DNA of 61,147 nucleotides from Thiohalocapsa sp. ML1 (GTDB lineage Bacteria > Pseudomonadota > Gammaproteobacteria > Chromatiales > Chromatiaceae): the NCBI RefSeq assembly GCF_001469165.1, contig NZ_JABX01000038.1:1-61147 (forward strand), read 5' to 3'. Below the pieces are notes generated by a model, which was not told the DNA's origin, did not search any database, and saw only the letters and a list, made by a program, of their open reading frames with translations. Positions 15,607 to 25,126 of this stretch are shown piece by piece (within the stretch, counting starts at the first letter, position 1; each line of letters starts with the position of its first letter). Both the position numbers and the translations under genes were made by a program.

Positions 15607-15651
15607 CGCTCGCGCACCGCGAGCTTGCGAGCCGCCGCAGCAGCCCGGCCC

Positions 15652-17322
15652 TTAGGCGGCCGCGTGATGGCTCATCTCCGGCCCGCCCTGTGCCTCGGCA
15701 GGCCAATGGGGCTCGGCGGAGTGCGGTGCCGGCCGCTCCGAGGACACGGCCCGCGGCAGCACAACAGGGGCCGACAGGGCGTGCTCGGGCGGACCCAAGA
15801 CGGAGGGTGCAGCCGGCGCCCGCCAGGTGGGCGCCGCGTCGTCGCGCCGCAGCAATGCGCCGAGCACGCCGAGCCCGCCGATGGCGAGCGCCAGCGCCGG
15901 CAGGGCCAGCGGCCGCTCCACGAGCACGAACACGAGCAGCGCGCCACCCGCGGCCAGCTCCGCCAGACCCGCGGTCGCGGACCGCACCAGCCGCCGCAGC
16001 GACCCGCGACGCACCAGGGCGCCGCCGGCCGGCTGCGCCGACGCGGTGGTCGCCTTCGGCGTGCGCACGAAGGGGCTGCGCACCCCGAGCAGGGCCTCCA
16101 GGCTAGCCCGCGCGTTGGACAACAGGAGCCCCGTCGACAACAGAAACGCCAGCACCGCATCCCGCAACAGGGCACGCCAGGGGCCACGCGGGCGCTCCGC
16201 TGCGCGGCCGCCCGCGATAAGCAGCCCGAAGGGGCCGAGAATGCCGATGCCCGTGGCCGCCAGCGCCACCGGAAGCAACAGGGGTCCGGGCGCGAGGCCC
16301 GCGATGAAGGGCAGCCCTGCGAGCAGGCAGACACCGCCGACGAGAAAGCTCAAGGGCTGGCCGAGCTGCAACGTGATCAGCAGCTTCTGCCAAGCCGGCA
16401 AGGGGCTGCGCCAAAGCCGCGGGGCGAGCTTCACCAGGCATTCGACAAAGCCCTTGTTCCAGCGGAACTGCTGCGTCCGCCAGGCGCGAGCGGTTTCCGG
16501 CAGTTCGCCGGGCACGGCGACGTCGATGAGGTACGCGGAGCCCCAGCCGGCGAGGCGCGCGCGCAGGCTGAGATCCAAGTCCTCGGTCAGCGTGTCGCCG
16601 GACCAGCCGCCGGCAGCGTCGATGGCGGTCCGGCGCCAGACGCCGCAAGTGCCGTTAAACGGCACCGGCAGGCCGAGGCGGTGGCGGACCTCCTGCTCGA
16701 TGCGGAAGTGGCCGTCGAGCAGCCGCGCCTGGGCGCGGGTCAGCGGCGAGTGCTGCTCATTCGCGTGCGCCCAGCGCGCCTGCACATGGCCGAGGCTCGG
16801 GTCCGCCCAGAGCACGCCGACGGTGCGGCGCAGAAAGTCCGGCGCCGGCATGAAGTCGGCATCGAAAATCGCGACCAAGGGCGCGACCAAGGGCGCGTCC
16901 GCGTGCCGCAGCCCCGCCGCCAGCGCGCCGGCCTTGAAGCCGTCGCGCTCAGTGCGGTGCAGCAGCGAGATAGGCCAGCCCCGCTGCCGCAGCGCTTCGA
17001 CCGCGCGCCGACTGAGCGCATCGGAGCCGTCCGTGCTGTCGTCGAGCACCTGAATCAGGAGCCGTTCCCGCGGCCAGTCGAAGGCGGTGACGTGGACCAG
17101 CAGGCGCTCCACGAGCGCGCCCTCGTTGTAGAGCGGCAGTTGCACGAGCACCGTCGGCAGATCGGCGTCCGTCGGCAGCGCGCACCGGCGCGGGCGGGCA
17201 GGCCACAGCACGCGCAGCGCCGTGAGCAGCGCGAGATGCAGCGACAGCAACGCCAGCGCGGCAAGCCCGGCGATCAGGACCGCCTCCAACAACGCCGACA
17301 GCAACAGCACGAGCCAATCCAC
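15652..17322 (-). CDS. Processive family 2 glycosyltransferase (membrane)
   Basis: A roughly 556-residue inner-membrane glycosyltransferase of the cellulose/mannan synthase-like type. An N-terminal helix (LVLLLSALLEAVLIAGLAAL) is followed by the GT2 domain with LVQLPLYNEG, DDSTDGSD, DADFMPAPDFL, TEDLDLSLRA and the processivity motif QQFRWNKG. Four or more membrane segments follow, then a disordered Pro/Ala/Ser tail. I prefer GTG 17322 (VDWLVLLLSALLEA) because it starts just before the first helix; TTG 17385 is in frame upstream. Family members make beta-mannan or beta-glucan-like polymers; the product here cannot be told. There is no partner gene nearby. Confidence 0.88.
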   Translation of the reverse strand: MDWLVLLLSALLEAVLIAGLAALALLSLHLALLTALRVLWPARPRRCALPTDADLPTVLVQLPLYNEGALVERLLVHVTAFDWPRERLLIQVLDDSTDGSDALSRRAVEALRQRGWPISLLHRTERDGFKAGALAAGLRHADAPLVAPLVAIFDADFMPAPDFLRRTVGVLWADPSLGHVQARWAHANEQHSPLTRAQARLLDGHFRIEQEVRHRLGLPVPFNGTCGVWRRTAIDAAGGWSGDTLTEDLDLSLRARLAGWGSAYLIDVAVPGELPETARAWRTQQFRWNKGFVECLVKLAPRLWRSPLPAWQKLLITLQLGQPLSFLVGGVCLLAGLPFIAGLAPGPLLLPVALAATGIGILGPFGLLIAGGRAAERPRGPWRALLRDAVLAFLLSTGLLLSNARASLEALLGVRSPFVRTPKATTASAQPAGGALVRRGSLRRLVRSATAGLAELAAGGALLVFVLVERPLALPALALAIGGLGVLGALLRRDDAAPTWRAPAAPSVLGPPEHALSAPVVLPRAVSSERPAPHSAEPHWPAEAQGGPEMSHHAAA

Positions 17323-17475
17323 TCGACACCCCGCAAACAACGCGCACAAACCGACGATTTGACGGCCGGGCGCCGCGCGACGCAAAGGCTTTCAGGGCTT
17401 GAACGGCCGTTGCTGGACGGTCGGTAGCGGCGCCCCGGCGGCCGGTCGGCGCCGCTCGCAGGCGGTTCTGCCGCG

Positions 17476-19542
17476 TCAGTCGTCCTCAACTCGAATACAG
17501 CGAACGACCCGCCCGTCCGTCAGCCTTCGCTCCTCGGGGTAGGCCGCAGCGCAGGCATCGGTGGCCTCCGGACAGCGCGGATGGAAGTGACAGCCGGCGG
17601 GCGGGCTGGCCGGCGACGGCATGTCGCCGCCGAGCCGGATGATGTCGCGGCGCCGCGCCGGGTCGGCCATGGGCACGGCCGAGAGCAGCGCCTTCGTATA
17701 TGGATGGCGCGGGTTGTCCAAGATCTGCGCCGTGCTGCCCCGCTCGACGATGCGGCCGAGGTACATCACGGCCACCTCGTGCGCGAGGTAGGCGACGACG
17801 GAGATGTCGTGCGTGATGAACAGATAGCTGAGCCCCAGATCCCGCTGGAGCTGCTTCAGCAGGTTCAGGATCTGCGCCTGCACGGAGACATCGAGGGCGC
17901 TGGTGGGCTCGTCGCAGACGATGACCTTGGGCCCCACGGCCAGCGCGCGGGCGATGCAGATGCGCTGGCGCTGCCCGCCGGAGAACTCGTGCGGGTAGCG
18001 GCCCATGGCCTGCTCGCCGATCCCGACTTGGTCCAAGAGCGCGGCGACGCGCTTGCGGCGCTCCGCCCGGCTCGGCGCGAGGCCGAGCGCGAGCAGCCCC
18101 TCGCCGACGAGGTCCTCGACCAGCATGCGCGGGTTCATGGACGCGAAGGGGTCCTGAAAGATGATCTGCAAGTCCTTGCGATAGGGGCGGAGCCGTGCGG
18201 GCTTGAGCCGCGCGAGGTCCGCGCCGTCGTAGCGCACGGCGCCGGCCGTGGGCCGCACCAACTGCAGGATGCCCTTGCCGACGGTGGTCTTGCCGCAGCC
18301 GGACTCGCCGACCAGGGCGAGCGTGCGGCCGGCCTGGAGCGCCAGGTCCACGCCGTCCACCGCCTTGACGTGGCCGACGGTGCGCTTGAACAGCCCGCGG
18401 CGGATCGGGAAATGAACCTTGAGCCCGCTGATGTCGAGCAGCGCAGCGCCACCCTCCACCGCGTCGGCGGCGGGCGCCGTGGGCGCCTGCTCGACCGCGG
18501 GCGCGAAGGTCGGCGTGTCGCCGTCCCACAGCAGGCAGCGCACGCGCTGGTCGCCGCCGGCCGGGAACCAGCCCGGCACGGTGTCGTGGCAGCGGTCCAT
18601 GACGCGGAAGCAGCGCGGTGCGAAGCGGCAGCCGCCGAAGTCCCGATCCAGCGGCGGCACCCGGCCCGGGATCACCGCGAGCTCGCCGGCGCGCTTGGCG
18701 GCGTCCGGCACGCTCTCCATGAGCTTGCGGCTGTAGGGGTGCGCCGGGCCGGCGAAAAAGCCCTCGATGCTCGCCTGCTCGACAATCTGACCCGCGTACA
18801 TGACCGCGAGCCGGTCCGCCGTCTCGGCGACGACGCCGAGATCGTGCGTGATCAGCAGCACGGCCATGCCGCGCGCCTGCTGCACGCCCTTGAGCAATTG
18901 CAGCACCTGCGCCTGGATGGTGACGTCGAGCGCCGTGGTGGGCTCATCCGCGATCAACAGGTCCGGATCGCCGGCCAGCGCCATCGCGATCATGACGCGC
19001 TGCTTCATGCCACCGGAGAGCTGGTGCGGGTACTCTTCCGCGCGTCGGGCAGGGTCCGGGATGCCGACGACCCGCAGCAGCTCCACGACGCGCGCCGGCA
19101 CGCCCCGACGCGGCATGCCCTCGTGCACGCGCACCGCCTCGGCGATCTGCGCGCCGACCGTGAGCACCGGGTTCAGCGAGGTCTGCGGCTCCTGGAAGAT
19201 CATGGCCATGCGCCCGCCGCGGACGCGCCGCATGTCGCGCTCCGGCAGCTTGAGCAGCTCGTTGCCGCCCAAGCGCACGGAGCCGGACAGGATGCGCCCG
19301 CCCAAGGGCAGAAGGCGCATCAGCGCCAGCGCCGTCATGGACTTGCCGCAGCCGGACTCGCCGAGCAGCGCGAGCGTCTCGCCGGTCCGGATGCTCAAGG
19401 CCACATCGTCGCAAACGCGCACGGGCCGCTCGCCGCCGCGGCTCGGCGGCAGCTCCACCGTGAGGCCGGTGACCTCAAGCAGCATGTCGGCGGCGTGGGG
19501 CTCGCGCGGGGCGGCGGCGGACACGGCGGCGGCGCGGCTCAT
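17476..19542 (-). CDS. Peptide-type ABC transporter, fused double ATPase
   Basis: A 688-residue protein with two ATP-binding domains in tandem, like DppD-DppF or YejF fused. The first Walker A is GESGCGKS (residues 61-68) with signature LSGGMKQR. The second is GESGCGKT with signature FSGGQRQR. Each half ends in the oligopeptide-transporter C-terminal domain with Cys clusters (GGCRFAPRC, GCHFHPRCPEATDAC), which bind an iron-sulfur cluster in relatives. ATG 19542 overlaps the permease stop by 4 bases. It is the last gene of a four-gene importer operon and energises uptake of peptides or similar solutes. Confidence 0.93.
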   Translation of the reverse strand: MSRAAAVSAAAPREPHAADMLLEVTGLTVELPPSRGGERPVRVCDDVALSIRTGETLALLGESGCGKSMTALALMRLLPLGGRILSGSVRLGGNELLKLPERDMRRVRGGRMAMIFQEPQTSLNPVLTVGAQIAEAVRVHEGMPRRGVPARVVELLRVVGIPDPARRAEEYPHQLSGGMKQRVMIAMALAGDPDLLIADEPTTALDVTIQAQVLQLLKGVQQARGMAVLLITHDLGVVAETADRLAVMYAGQIVEQASIEGFFAGPAHPYSRKLMESVPDAAKRAGELAVIPGRVPPLDRDFGGCRFAPRCFRVMDRCHDTVPGWFPAGGDQRVRCLLWDGDTPTFAPAVEQAPTAPAADAVEGGAALLDISGLKVHFPIRRGLFKRTVGHVKAVDGVDLALQAGRTLALVGESGCGKTTVGKGILQLVRPTAGAVRYDGADLARLKPARLRPYRKDLQIIFQDPFASMNPRMLVEDLVGEGLLALGLAPSRAERRKRVAALLDQVGIGEQAMGRYPHEFSGGQRQRICIARALAVGPKVIVCDEPTSALDVSVQAQILNLLKQLQRDLGLSYLFITHDISVVAYLAHEVAVMYLGRIVERGSTAQILDNPRHPYTKALLSAVPMADPARRRDIIRLGGDMPSPASPPAGCHFHPRCPEATDACAAAYPEERRLTDGRVVRCIRVEDD

Positions 19543-21002
19543 TGGACCCTCGCGAGGCGCGGATCGAAGGCGTCGCGCACGACATCGGCGAACAGGTTGG
19601 CCGCCAGCACCAGCGTGAACATGAACACGAAGGCGGCGGTGAGCGACCACCAGACGATGGGCTCCCGCGCCAGCTCCATGCGCGCGCTGTTGATCATGTT
19701 GCCCCAGCTATTCATGGTTGGGTCGACACCGATGTTGACGTAGGAGAGCACGGCCTCCGCGAGCACCAGCGCGCTGAAGTCGAGCACCACGGTGATCATG
19801 ACGATGTGCAGCACGTTCGGCAGGATGTGCCGGGCGATGATGGTGGCATGACCGACGCCGAGCGACACGGCCGCCTGCACGTAATCCTGCTCGCGCAGCT
19901 TCAGCGACTCGCCGCGCAGCAGCCGGCAGAGCCCGGTCCAGCTCGTGACGCCCAGGATGATGCACAGGAACAAGAGCCGCAGGTCGGCCCGCGCCACCAG
20001 GCTCTCGAACTGATCGGCGTTGTTGGTCATGTACACCTGCAGCATCAGGATGGCGGCGGCGATGAGCAGCACGCCCGGAATCGAGCTCAGCGTGGTGTAC
20101 AGGTACTGGATGATGTCGTCGGTGACGCCGCGAAAGTAGCCGGCCATGATGCCGAGGATCACCGCCGCCGGCAGCATGACGAGCGTCGTCAGCGTGCCGA
20201 TGACGAGCCCGGTGCGGATGCTCTTTAAGCTCTGATAGAAGACATCCTCGCCGACCTGATCGGTGCCCAGAATGTGATAGCCGGCGGCGAGCTCCGCGGC
20301 GGCGAAGCCGAGCATCAGCACCGCCGCCAGCGTGATCAGCGCGACGCGCCAGGGCACCTCGGTGCGGCCCTGCCAGATGGACCGGGCACCGTCGTCGAAG
20401 GACTCGCCACGGGCGTGGGCGACCAGCCACACCAGCCCCGCCGTCAGCAGCATCCACGCGAGCAGCCCGCGGATGGCCCCGAGCACGGCGCGCACGGCGA
20501 TGTCGATGCCGGCCAGCGACGGGTCGCGCAGGTGCGCGCCGCCGTGCACGAGCGGCGGATAGCCGCGCACGATGGTCCCGTCCGGCTGCTCGATGGGCTC
20601 CTTGACGAACAGATGCGTCGCGAACGGCGCCGAGAAGGTCTTCTCCTGCCGCTCTCGCAGCCCCGTCAGGATCACGTCCAGCACGGACAGCACCTGGGTC
20701 GAGTGGCGCGCCTCGACCGGGGCATCAACTGGCGCTTGTGCGTCCGCCTCGCCGACGTCGCTCGCGGCCGCCGGCACGCTCGCGGCCGCGGGCTCGATGC
20801 GCGGGTGGAAGTGCATGGAATCCAAGAGCCCGATCAGCACGTAGCAGGCGATGATCACGAGCGCGGCGACGCCCACCTTCGAGCGCGCGACGCTGCGCCA
20901 CGGCGCCCGCAGGTGCTCGTGCTGCGACGCGTAGATACCGTAGCCGAGGCTGACGGCCACGAGCAGGAAGATCAGCGCGTCCGTGGCGAGGATTACCGGC
21001 AT
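19539..21002 (-). CDS. Peptide-type ABC transporter permease (DppC-like, enlarged)
   Basis: A 487-residue permease, well above the usual 300 for DppC. The C-terminal half has the standard binding-protein-dependent permease core with the EAA loop (YVQAAVSLGVGHATIIARHILPNVL). The N-terminal half carries three extra hydrophobic segments and a periplasmic insert (about residues 70-165) rich in Ala, Asp and Glu; a similar large periplasmic loop occurs in YejE-type permeases. The family signature DQVGEDVF, corresponding to the TDxxGRD motif, precedes the core. It lies 16 bases downstream of the DppB-like gene and is translationally coupled to the ATPase gene. Confidence 0.9.
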   Translation of the reverse strand: MPVILATDALIFLLVAVSLGYGIYASQHEHLRAPWRSVARSKVGVAALVIIACYVLIGLLDSMHFHPRIEPAAASVPAAASDVGEADAQAPVDAPVEARHSTQVLSVLDVILTGLRERQEKTFSAPFATHLFVKEPIEQPDGTIVRGYPPLVHGGAHLRDPSLAGIDIAVRAVLGAIRGLLAWMLLTAGLVWLVAHARGESFDDGARSIWQGRTEVPWRVALITLAAVLMLGFAAAELAAGYHILGTDQVGEDVFYQSLKSIRTGLVIGTLTTLVMLPAAVILGIMAGYFRGVTDDIIQYLYTTLSSIPGVLLIAAAILMLQVYMTNNADQFESLVARADLRLLFLCIILGVTSWTGLCRLLRGESLKLREQDYVQAAVSLGVGHATIIARHILPNVLHIVMITVVLDFSALVLAEAVLSYVNIGVDPTMNSWGNMINSARMELAREPIVWWSLTAAFVFMFTLVLAANLFADVVRDAFDPRLARVQ

Positions 21003-21018
21003 GCGTCGACTCCCCCGC

Positions 21019-21996
21019 TCACGACAGCCGCACCCGCGGATCGACCAGGGTGTAGGAGATGTCGGTCAGAATCAGGCCCAGGATGTAGAGCACGGAGCCC
21101 AGAAACACCATGGCGCGGACGATGGAGAAGTCCTGCCGGCTGATGGCATCGATGGTGTAGCTGCCAAGCCCCGGGATGCCGAAGAAGGACTCCGTGATCA
21201 GCGCGCCCATGAACAGGAGCGGCAGCACCGCGACCACGCCGGTCAGGATCGGGATCAGCGCGTTGCGCAGCACGTGCCGGAACAGCACGACGCGCTCGCG
21301 GAGCCCCTTGGCCCGGGCGGTGCGCACGTAGTCGCGGTTGACCTCCTCCAGGAAGAAGGTCCGATACAGCCGCGTGCCGGTGCCGATGCCGCCGATGACG
21401 CCGACGATGACGGGCAGGATCAGGAACTTGCCGGCATTGAGCCCCGTGTCGTAGCCGGAGATCGGCACCAGATGAAAGAGCTTACCGATGAGGAACTGCC
21501 CGCCGATGATGTAGAACAGCCCGGAGATGGACATCATGGCCACCAGCAGCACGACGCTGCCGACGTCGATGTAGCTGCCGCGGAAGAAGATGATCATCAG
21601 CGCATAGCTGATATTGATGGCGAGCCCCACCAGCAGCACGGGCAGCGCGATGGCCAGGCTCGGCCACATGCGCTGGCGGACGTCGTAGCCGATGTCGCGC
21701 CCGCTGTCGGAGGTGCCGAAGTTGAAGGCGAAGAGCTTCACCGACTTCTGGTAGAAGATCGTGTCCCTGAGCTTGTCCATGCCTGCTGCCTCGGCGTTGA
21801 AGAGCAGCGGCCGGTCGTAGCCGTGGTCCGCCTTCCAGGACTGCACGGCTTCTTCCGTCACGCGCTTGTCGCCGAGCTGCATCCGCGCCATGTCGTCCGG
21901 CGAGTTGACGACGAAGAAGAGCACGAAGGTGATCAGGTTGACGCCGATCAAGATCGGGATGGCGTACAGCAGCCGGCGCAGGATGTACGCGGTCAC
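21019..21996 (-). CDS. Peptide-type ABC transporter permease (DppB-like)
   Basis: A 325-residue inner-membrane permease starting [28 protein letters not shown], the standard DppB opening. Six membrane segments and the EAA loop ([26 protein letters not shown]) are visible. The start is GTG 21996, sharing GTGA with the stop of the binding-protein gene, so translation is coupled. It pairs with the enlarged DppC-like permease downstream. Confidence 0.93.
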   Translation of the reverse strand: MTAYILRRLLYAIPILIGVNLITFVLFFVVNSPDDMARMQLGDKRVTEEAVQSWKADHGYDRPLLFNAEAAGMDKLRDTIFYQKSVKLFAFNFGTSDSGRDIGYDVRQRMWPSLAIALPVLLVGLAINISYALMIIFFRGSYIDVGSVVLLVAMMSISGLFYIIGGQFLIGKLFHLVPISGYDTGLNAGKFLILPVIVGVIGGIGTGTRLYRTFFLEEVNRDYVRTARAKGLRERVVLFRHVLRNALIPILTGVVAVLPLLFMGALITESFFGIPGLGSYTIDAISRQDFSIVRAMVFLGSVLYILGLILTDISYTLVDPRVRLS

Positions 21997-24254
21997 AGCG
22001 CGGCGCTCCGCTCGCGCCGGCGGGCGATGATGATGGCGGGCACCGCGCCCGCGGCCAGCAGCACCACCACGGCACCGATCGGCCAGAGGATGGGCGGATT
22101 CCAGGCCGTGCGGCGTTCTTCGCGCTGCGCGGGATCAAGGCTGATGTACTTCAACGTGTTGTTCGCCATCAGGTTCGGCTTCACGTTGCCGACCCAGGCG
22201 TGGCGCAGGCTGTAGGACTCCGGATAGAAGCCGAAGGACCAAGGCGCGTCATGGCGCACGATCTCGGTCATGCGGTCGACGACCGCCTGGCGCTCCGGGC
22301 CGTCCGGCATGTTCTTCATCTGCTCGAACAGCCGGTCGAACTCGGCGTTCTGATAGTTCGCCGCGTTCTCGCCGCCGTCGATCTTGCGGTTCGGGCCATA
22401 GAGCAAGAAAAAGAAGTTCTCCGGGTCCGGATAGTCGGCGTTCCAGCCCCACATGAACACCTGGCCCGTGCCTTCCCGCATCTTCTCCTGGAAGCGGTTG
22501 TAGTCCGTGGCGCGGACGATGAGCTCGATGCCGAGCTTCGCGAACTGCTTGCGCATCCAGTTGAGCCTCGCCTTGCCGTCCGGGCCCGCGTCCATGGCCT
22601 CGTAGTAGATGCTCAAGGGCCGGCCCGTCGCCGGATCGCGCCCGTCCCGGTAGCCGGCCTGCGCCAGCAGCGCGCGGGCCGCGTCGATGGACTTGCGCAC
22701 GGGCCGGCCGTTGTCCCAATCGAACACGTAAGGGTTGATGCCGGCCTCGCCGTCGCGGTAGCCGAAGATGCCGGGCGCAATCGGCCCCTGCCCCTGCATG
22801 CCGCGGCCGTTCGAGAAGATCGAGATGAATTCGCCGAAATCGACGGCGATGCTGATGGCCTGGCGCAGCAGCCGCGCCCGCTCCGAGTCGCCGCCGACGA
22901 CGTCGTCCTCCATGTTGAAGCCCATGTACCAGATGGACGTGTTCACGGCAGTAGACAGCTCGATGCCCTTCTCGCGCATCGCCTCGGTGAGGCCGGCCTC
23001 GCCGCCGGAGTTGAATTGCACGGCCTGGTCGAAGGCGTCGGCGCTGATGCCGGAGGTATCGTAGAAGCCCTGCAGGAACTTGTTCCAGTACGGGATGCTC
23101 TCCTTTTCCAGGCTGTAGATCGCCCGGTCCACCAGCGGCAGCGCCTTGCCCGCGTCGGCCAGCAGCCCCGCCTCTGCGTCGCCGGGCATGCCCTCGGCGG
23201 GATAGGTCTCGCCGTGGAAGTTGGGGTTCTGCGCGAGCACCATGCGCATGTTCGGGTTGTTCTCCGCGAGCATGAAGGGGCCGGTGCCCACCGGAAACCA
23301 ATCCAGCGTGATGTTGTTCGCCCGCATGCCGGGCTGGTTGGTCAGCGCCTCCGCCTCCCAGGGCATCGGCGCGAAGAAGGGCATCGCGAGCCAGTAGACG
23401 AACTGCGCATAGCGCCCGTCGATGCGGACCTTGTAGCTGTAGCGATCGACGACCTCGGCGCCCGGAAAATCGACCGCGCGCAGATCGAAGAACGGCCGCT
23501 CCCCGTTCACGGGCGCCGGCGCCGCGGCCTCGAGCCGCGCGGAGAAGTCCTTGAAGCCCAGGATGTGATCGCCCATCAGGCCCGCGATGGGCGAGTGCAG
23601 CCAGGGCGCCGCCAGGCGCTTGATCTGATACACGTAGTCCTCGGCGGTCAGCTCGCGGGTGCCGGTCTCGGGCAGGTCGGACAGCGTGTCGAGCCGCGCG
23701 ATCTCGGCCGGAGACAGGTCATGGTAGAGGTGCGCACCGTCCGGCCCCGTCGCGAACGCGGGGTGCGGCTGGTAGTAGATGCCGGGGCGGATGCGGATCA
23801 GGTACTCGCTGACGGCGGTGCGCTCGGGGTCCGCGTCGGCCGGCAGCGGCGCGCCGGCCGCGTCCAGAAAGGTCGGCTCCGGCACGGCCTCGGCCGTCAG
23901 CGGCACCAGCGTGTAGGGCCGCTTCAAGAAATGGTACTGGAGCGGCGGCTCGTAGATCTGCGCAATGAACGAGTATTCGTTCGAGCTGTAGGAGCGCACC
24001 GGGTCCAGGTGCTTCGGGCGCTCGGTGAAGGCGCCGTAGAGGATGCTCTCGCCCGCCTGGTGCTCCGGATAGGGGTTGTTCCAGGGTGGCTCGCCGCAGC
24101 CGGCGAGGGTCAGCACGGCCAGGCCGGCGACAAGCGCCCGCGGGCAGTCGGACGCGGCCCTGAGAAGCCTGACCGCAGACGCTTTCGCCGCCCGAAACCT
24201 TTCGGTAAGGTGACCACGCCGCGAACGCGGGCATGGCGACGGCGCCCGACTCAC
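21993..24254 (-). CDS. Peptide-type ABC transporter substrate-binding lipoprotein
   Basis: A binding protein of about 750 residues (SBP family 5). A hydrophobic stretch ends in the lipobox LTLAGC, followed by a long periplasmic domain with family motifs ([12 protein letters not shown]-like, [30 protein letters not shown]). Unusually, it also has a C-terminal membrane helix ([22 protein letters not shown]) with a positive tail, so it may be anchored at both ends. No ATG lies near the signal sequence; GTG 24254 is the nearest reasonable start and gives a long signal of about 50 residues. It is first in the importer operon and divergent from fabI, 45 bases away. Confidence 0.87.
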   Translation of the reverse strand: MSRAPSPCPRSRRGHLTERFRAAKASAVRLLRAASDCPRALVAGLAVLTLAGCGEPPWNNPYPEHQAGESILYGAFTERPKHLDPVRSYSSNEYSFIAQIYEPPLQYHFLKRPYTLVPLTAEAVPEPTFLDAAGAPLPADADPERTAVSEYLIRIRPGIYYQPHPAFATGPDGAHLYHDLSPAEIARLDTLSDLPETGTRELTAEDYVYQIKRLAAPWLHSPIAGLMGDHILGFKDFSARLEAAAPAPVNGERPFFDLRAVDFPGAEVVDRYSYKVRIDGRYAQFVYWLAMPFFAPMPWEAEALTNQPGMRANNITLDWFPVGTGPFMLAENNPNMRMVLAQNPNFHGETYPAEGMPGDAEAGLLADAGKALPLVDRAIYSLEKESIPYWNKFLQGFYDTSGISADAFDQAVQFNSGGEAGLTEAMREKGIELSTAVNTSIWYMGFNMEDDVVGGDSERARLLRQAISIAVDFGEFISIFSNGRGMQGQGPIAPGIFGYRDGEAGINPYVFDWDNGRPVRKSIDAARALLAQAGYRDGRDPATGRPLSIYYEAMDAGPDGKARLNWMRKQFAKLGIELIVRATDYNRFQEKMREGTGQVFMWGWNADYPDPENFFFLLYGPNRKIDGGENAANYQNAEFDRLFEQMKNMPDGPERQAVVDRMTEIVRHDAPWSFGFYPESYSLRHAWVGNVKPNLMANNTLKYISLDPAQREERRTAWNPPILWPIGAVVVLLAAGAVPAIIIARRRERSAAL

Positions 24255-24299
24255 GACAGCAAGACCAACGAACACCGGCAGACCTTGGAGAACCAACTG

Positions 24300-25076
24300 A
24301 TGGGGTTTTTGACCGACAAGCGCTTTCTCATCACCGGCGTCGCGAGCAACCGCTCCATCGCCTGGGGCGTCGCGCAGGCCATGCACCGCGAGGGTGCCGA
24401 GCTCGCCTTCACCTACCAGGGCGAGAAGCTTCAGGGGCGGGTGCAAGATCTGGCCGCCGCCTGTAATTCCAATATCGTCCTGCCGCTGGATGTCGGCAGC
24501 GACGAGCAGATCGACGCCTGCTTCCAGGCGCTCGGCGAGCACTGGGACGGGCTCGACGGCATCGTGCACTCCATCGCGTTCGCGCCCAAGGCGGAGCTGG
24601 AGGGCAACTACGTCGACGTCCTGACCCGCGCGGGCTCGGCGATGGCGCACGATATCAGCTCCTACAGCTTCGCGGCGCTGGCCAAGGCCGGGCGGGCGAT
24701 GATGGCCGGGCGCAACGGCGCGCTCGTGGCCATGACCTACCTCGGTGCGGTGCGCGCGGTGCCGAACTACAACGTCATGGGTGTCGCCAAGGCGAGCCTC
24801 GAGGCCAACGTGCGCTATCTCGCGGCGGCGCTGGGGCCGGAGGGTATCCGCGTCAACGCCGTCTCCGCGGGGCCGATCCGCACGCTGGCGGCGGCCGGCA
24901 TCGCGGACTTCCGCAGCATGCTGAAACAGGTTGAAGAGCGCACGCCGCTGCGGCGCAACGTGACCATCGAGGAGGTGGGCAACGCCGCGGCCTTCCTCTG
25001 CTCCGATCTCGCCTCCGGCATCACGGGCGATGTGCTGTACGTCGATACCGGGTATCACATCCTGGGCCTCGGCTGA
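24300..25076 (+). CDS. fabI: Enoyl-[acyl-carrier-protein] reductase (NADH)
   Basis: A 258-residue FabI, which reduces trans-2-enoyl-ACP in the last step of each fatty-acid elongation cycle. The N-terminal nucleotide-binding [18 protein letters not shown] is typical, and the catalytic Tyr and Lys lie in [12 protein letters not shown]. The C-terminal [11 protein letters not shown] and [11 protein letters not shown] are family hallmarks. Length is normal. ATG 24300 follows a GGAG (24287-24290). The gene is divergent from the ABC importer and convergent with ppiD, with a hairpin at 25084-25107 between the stops. Confidence 0.96.
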   Translation: MGFLTDKRFLITGVASNRSIAWGVAQAMHREGAELAFTYQGEKLQGRVQDLAAACNSNIVLPLDVGSDEQIDACFQALGEHWDGLDGIVHSIAFAPKAELEGNYVDVLTRAGSAMAHDISSYSFAALAKAGRAMMAGRNGALVAMTYLGAVRAVPNYNVMGVAKASLEANVRYLAAALGPEGIRVNAVSAGPIRTLAAAGIADFRSMLKQVEERTPLRRNVTIEEVGNAAAFLCSDLASGITGDVLYVDTGYHILGLG

Positions 25077-25083
25077 CCCTGGC

Positions 25084-25107
25084 GGGCGCGGCGACGGCGT
25101 CGCGCCC
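25084..25107. terminator. Hairpin between fabI and ppiD stops
   Basis: GGGCGCG and CGCGCCC arms (25084-25090 and 25101-25107) with an additional partly paired centre lie between two convergent genes. No U-tract follows on either strand, so intrinsic termination is uncertain. Confidence 0.4.
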
Positions 25108-25126
25108 GGCTGGCCGAGCCATCGCG

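Noticed and set aside
17581-19743. 720-residue plus-strand ORF opposite the fused ATPase
   Set aside because: It is the shadow of the ATPase gene with no domain of its own.
22200-24299. Long plus-strand ORF joined to fabI in the same frame
   Set aside because: It is antisense to the binding-protein gene; FabI homology begins exactly at ATG 24300.
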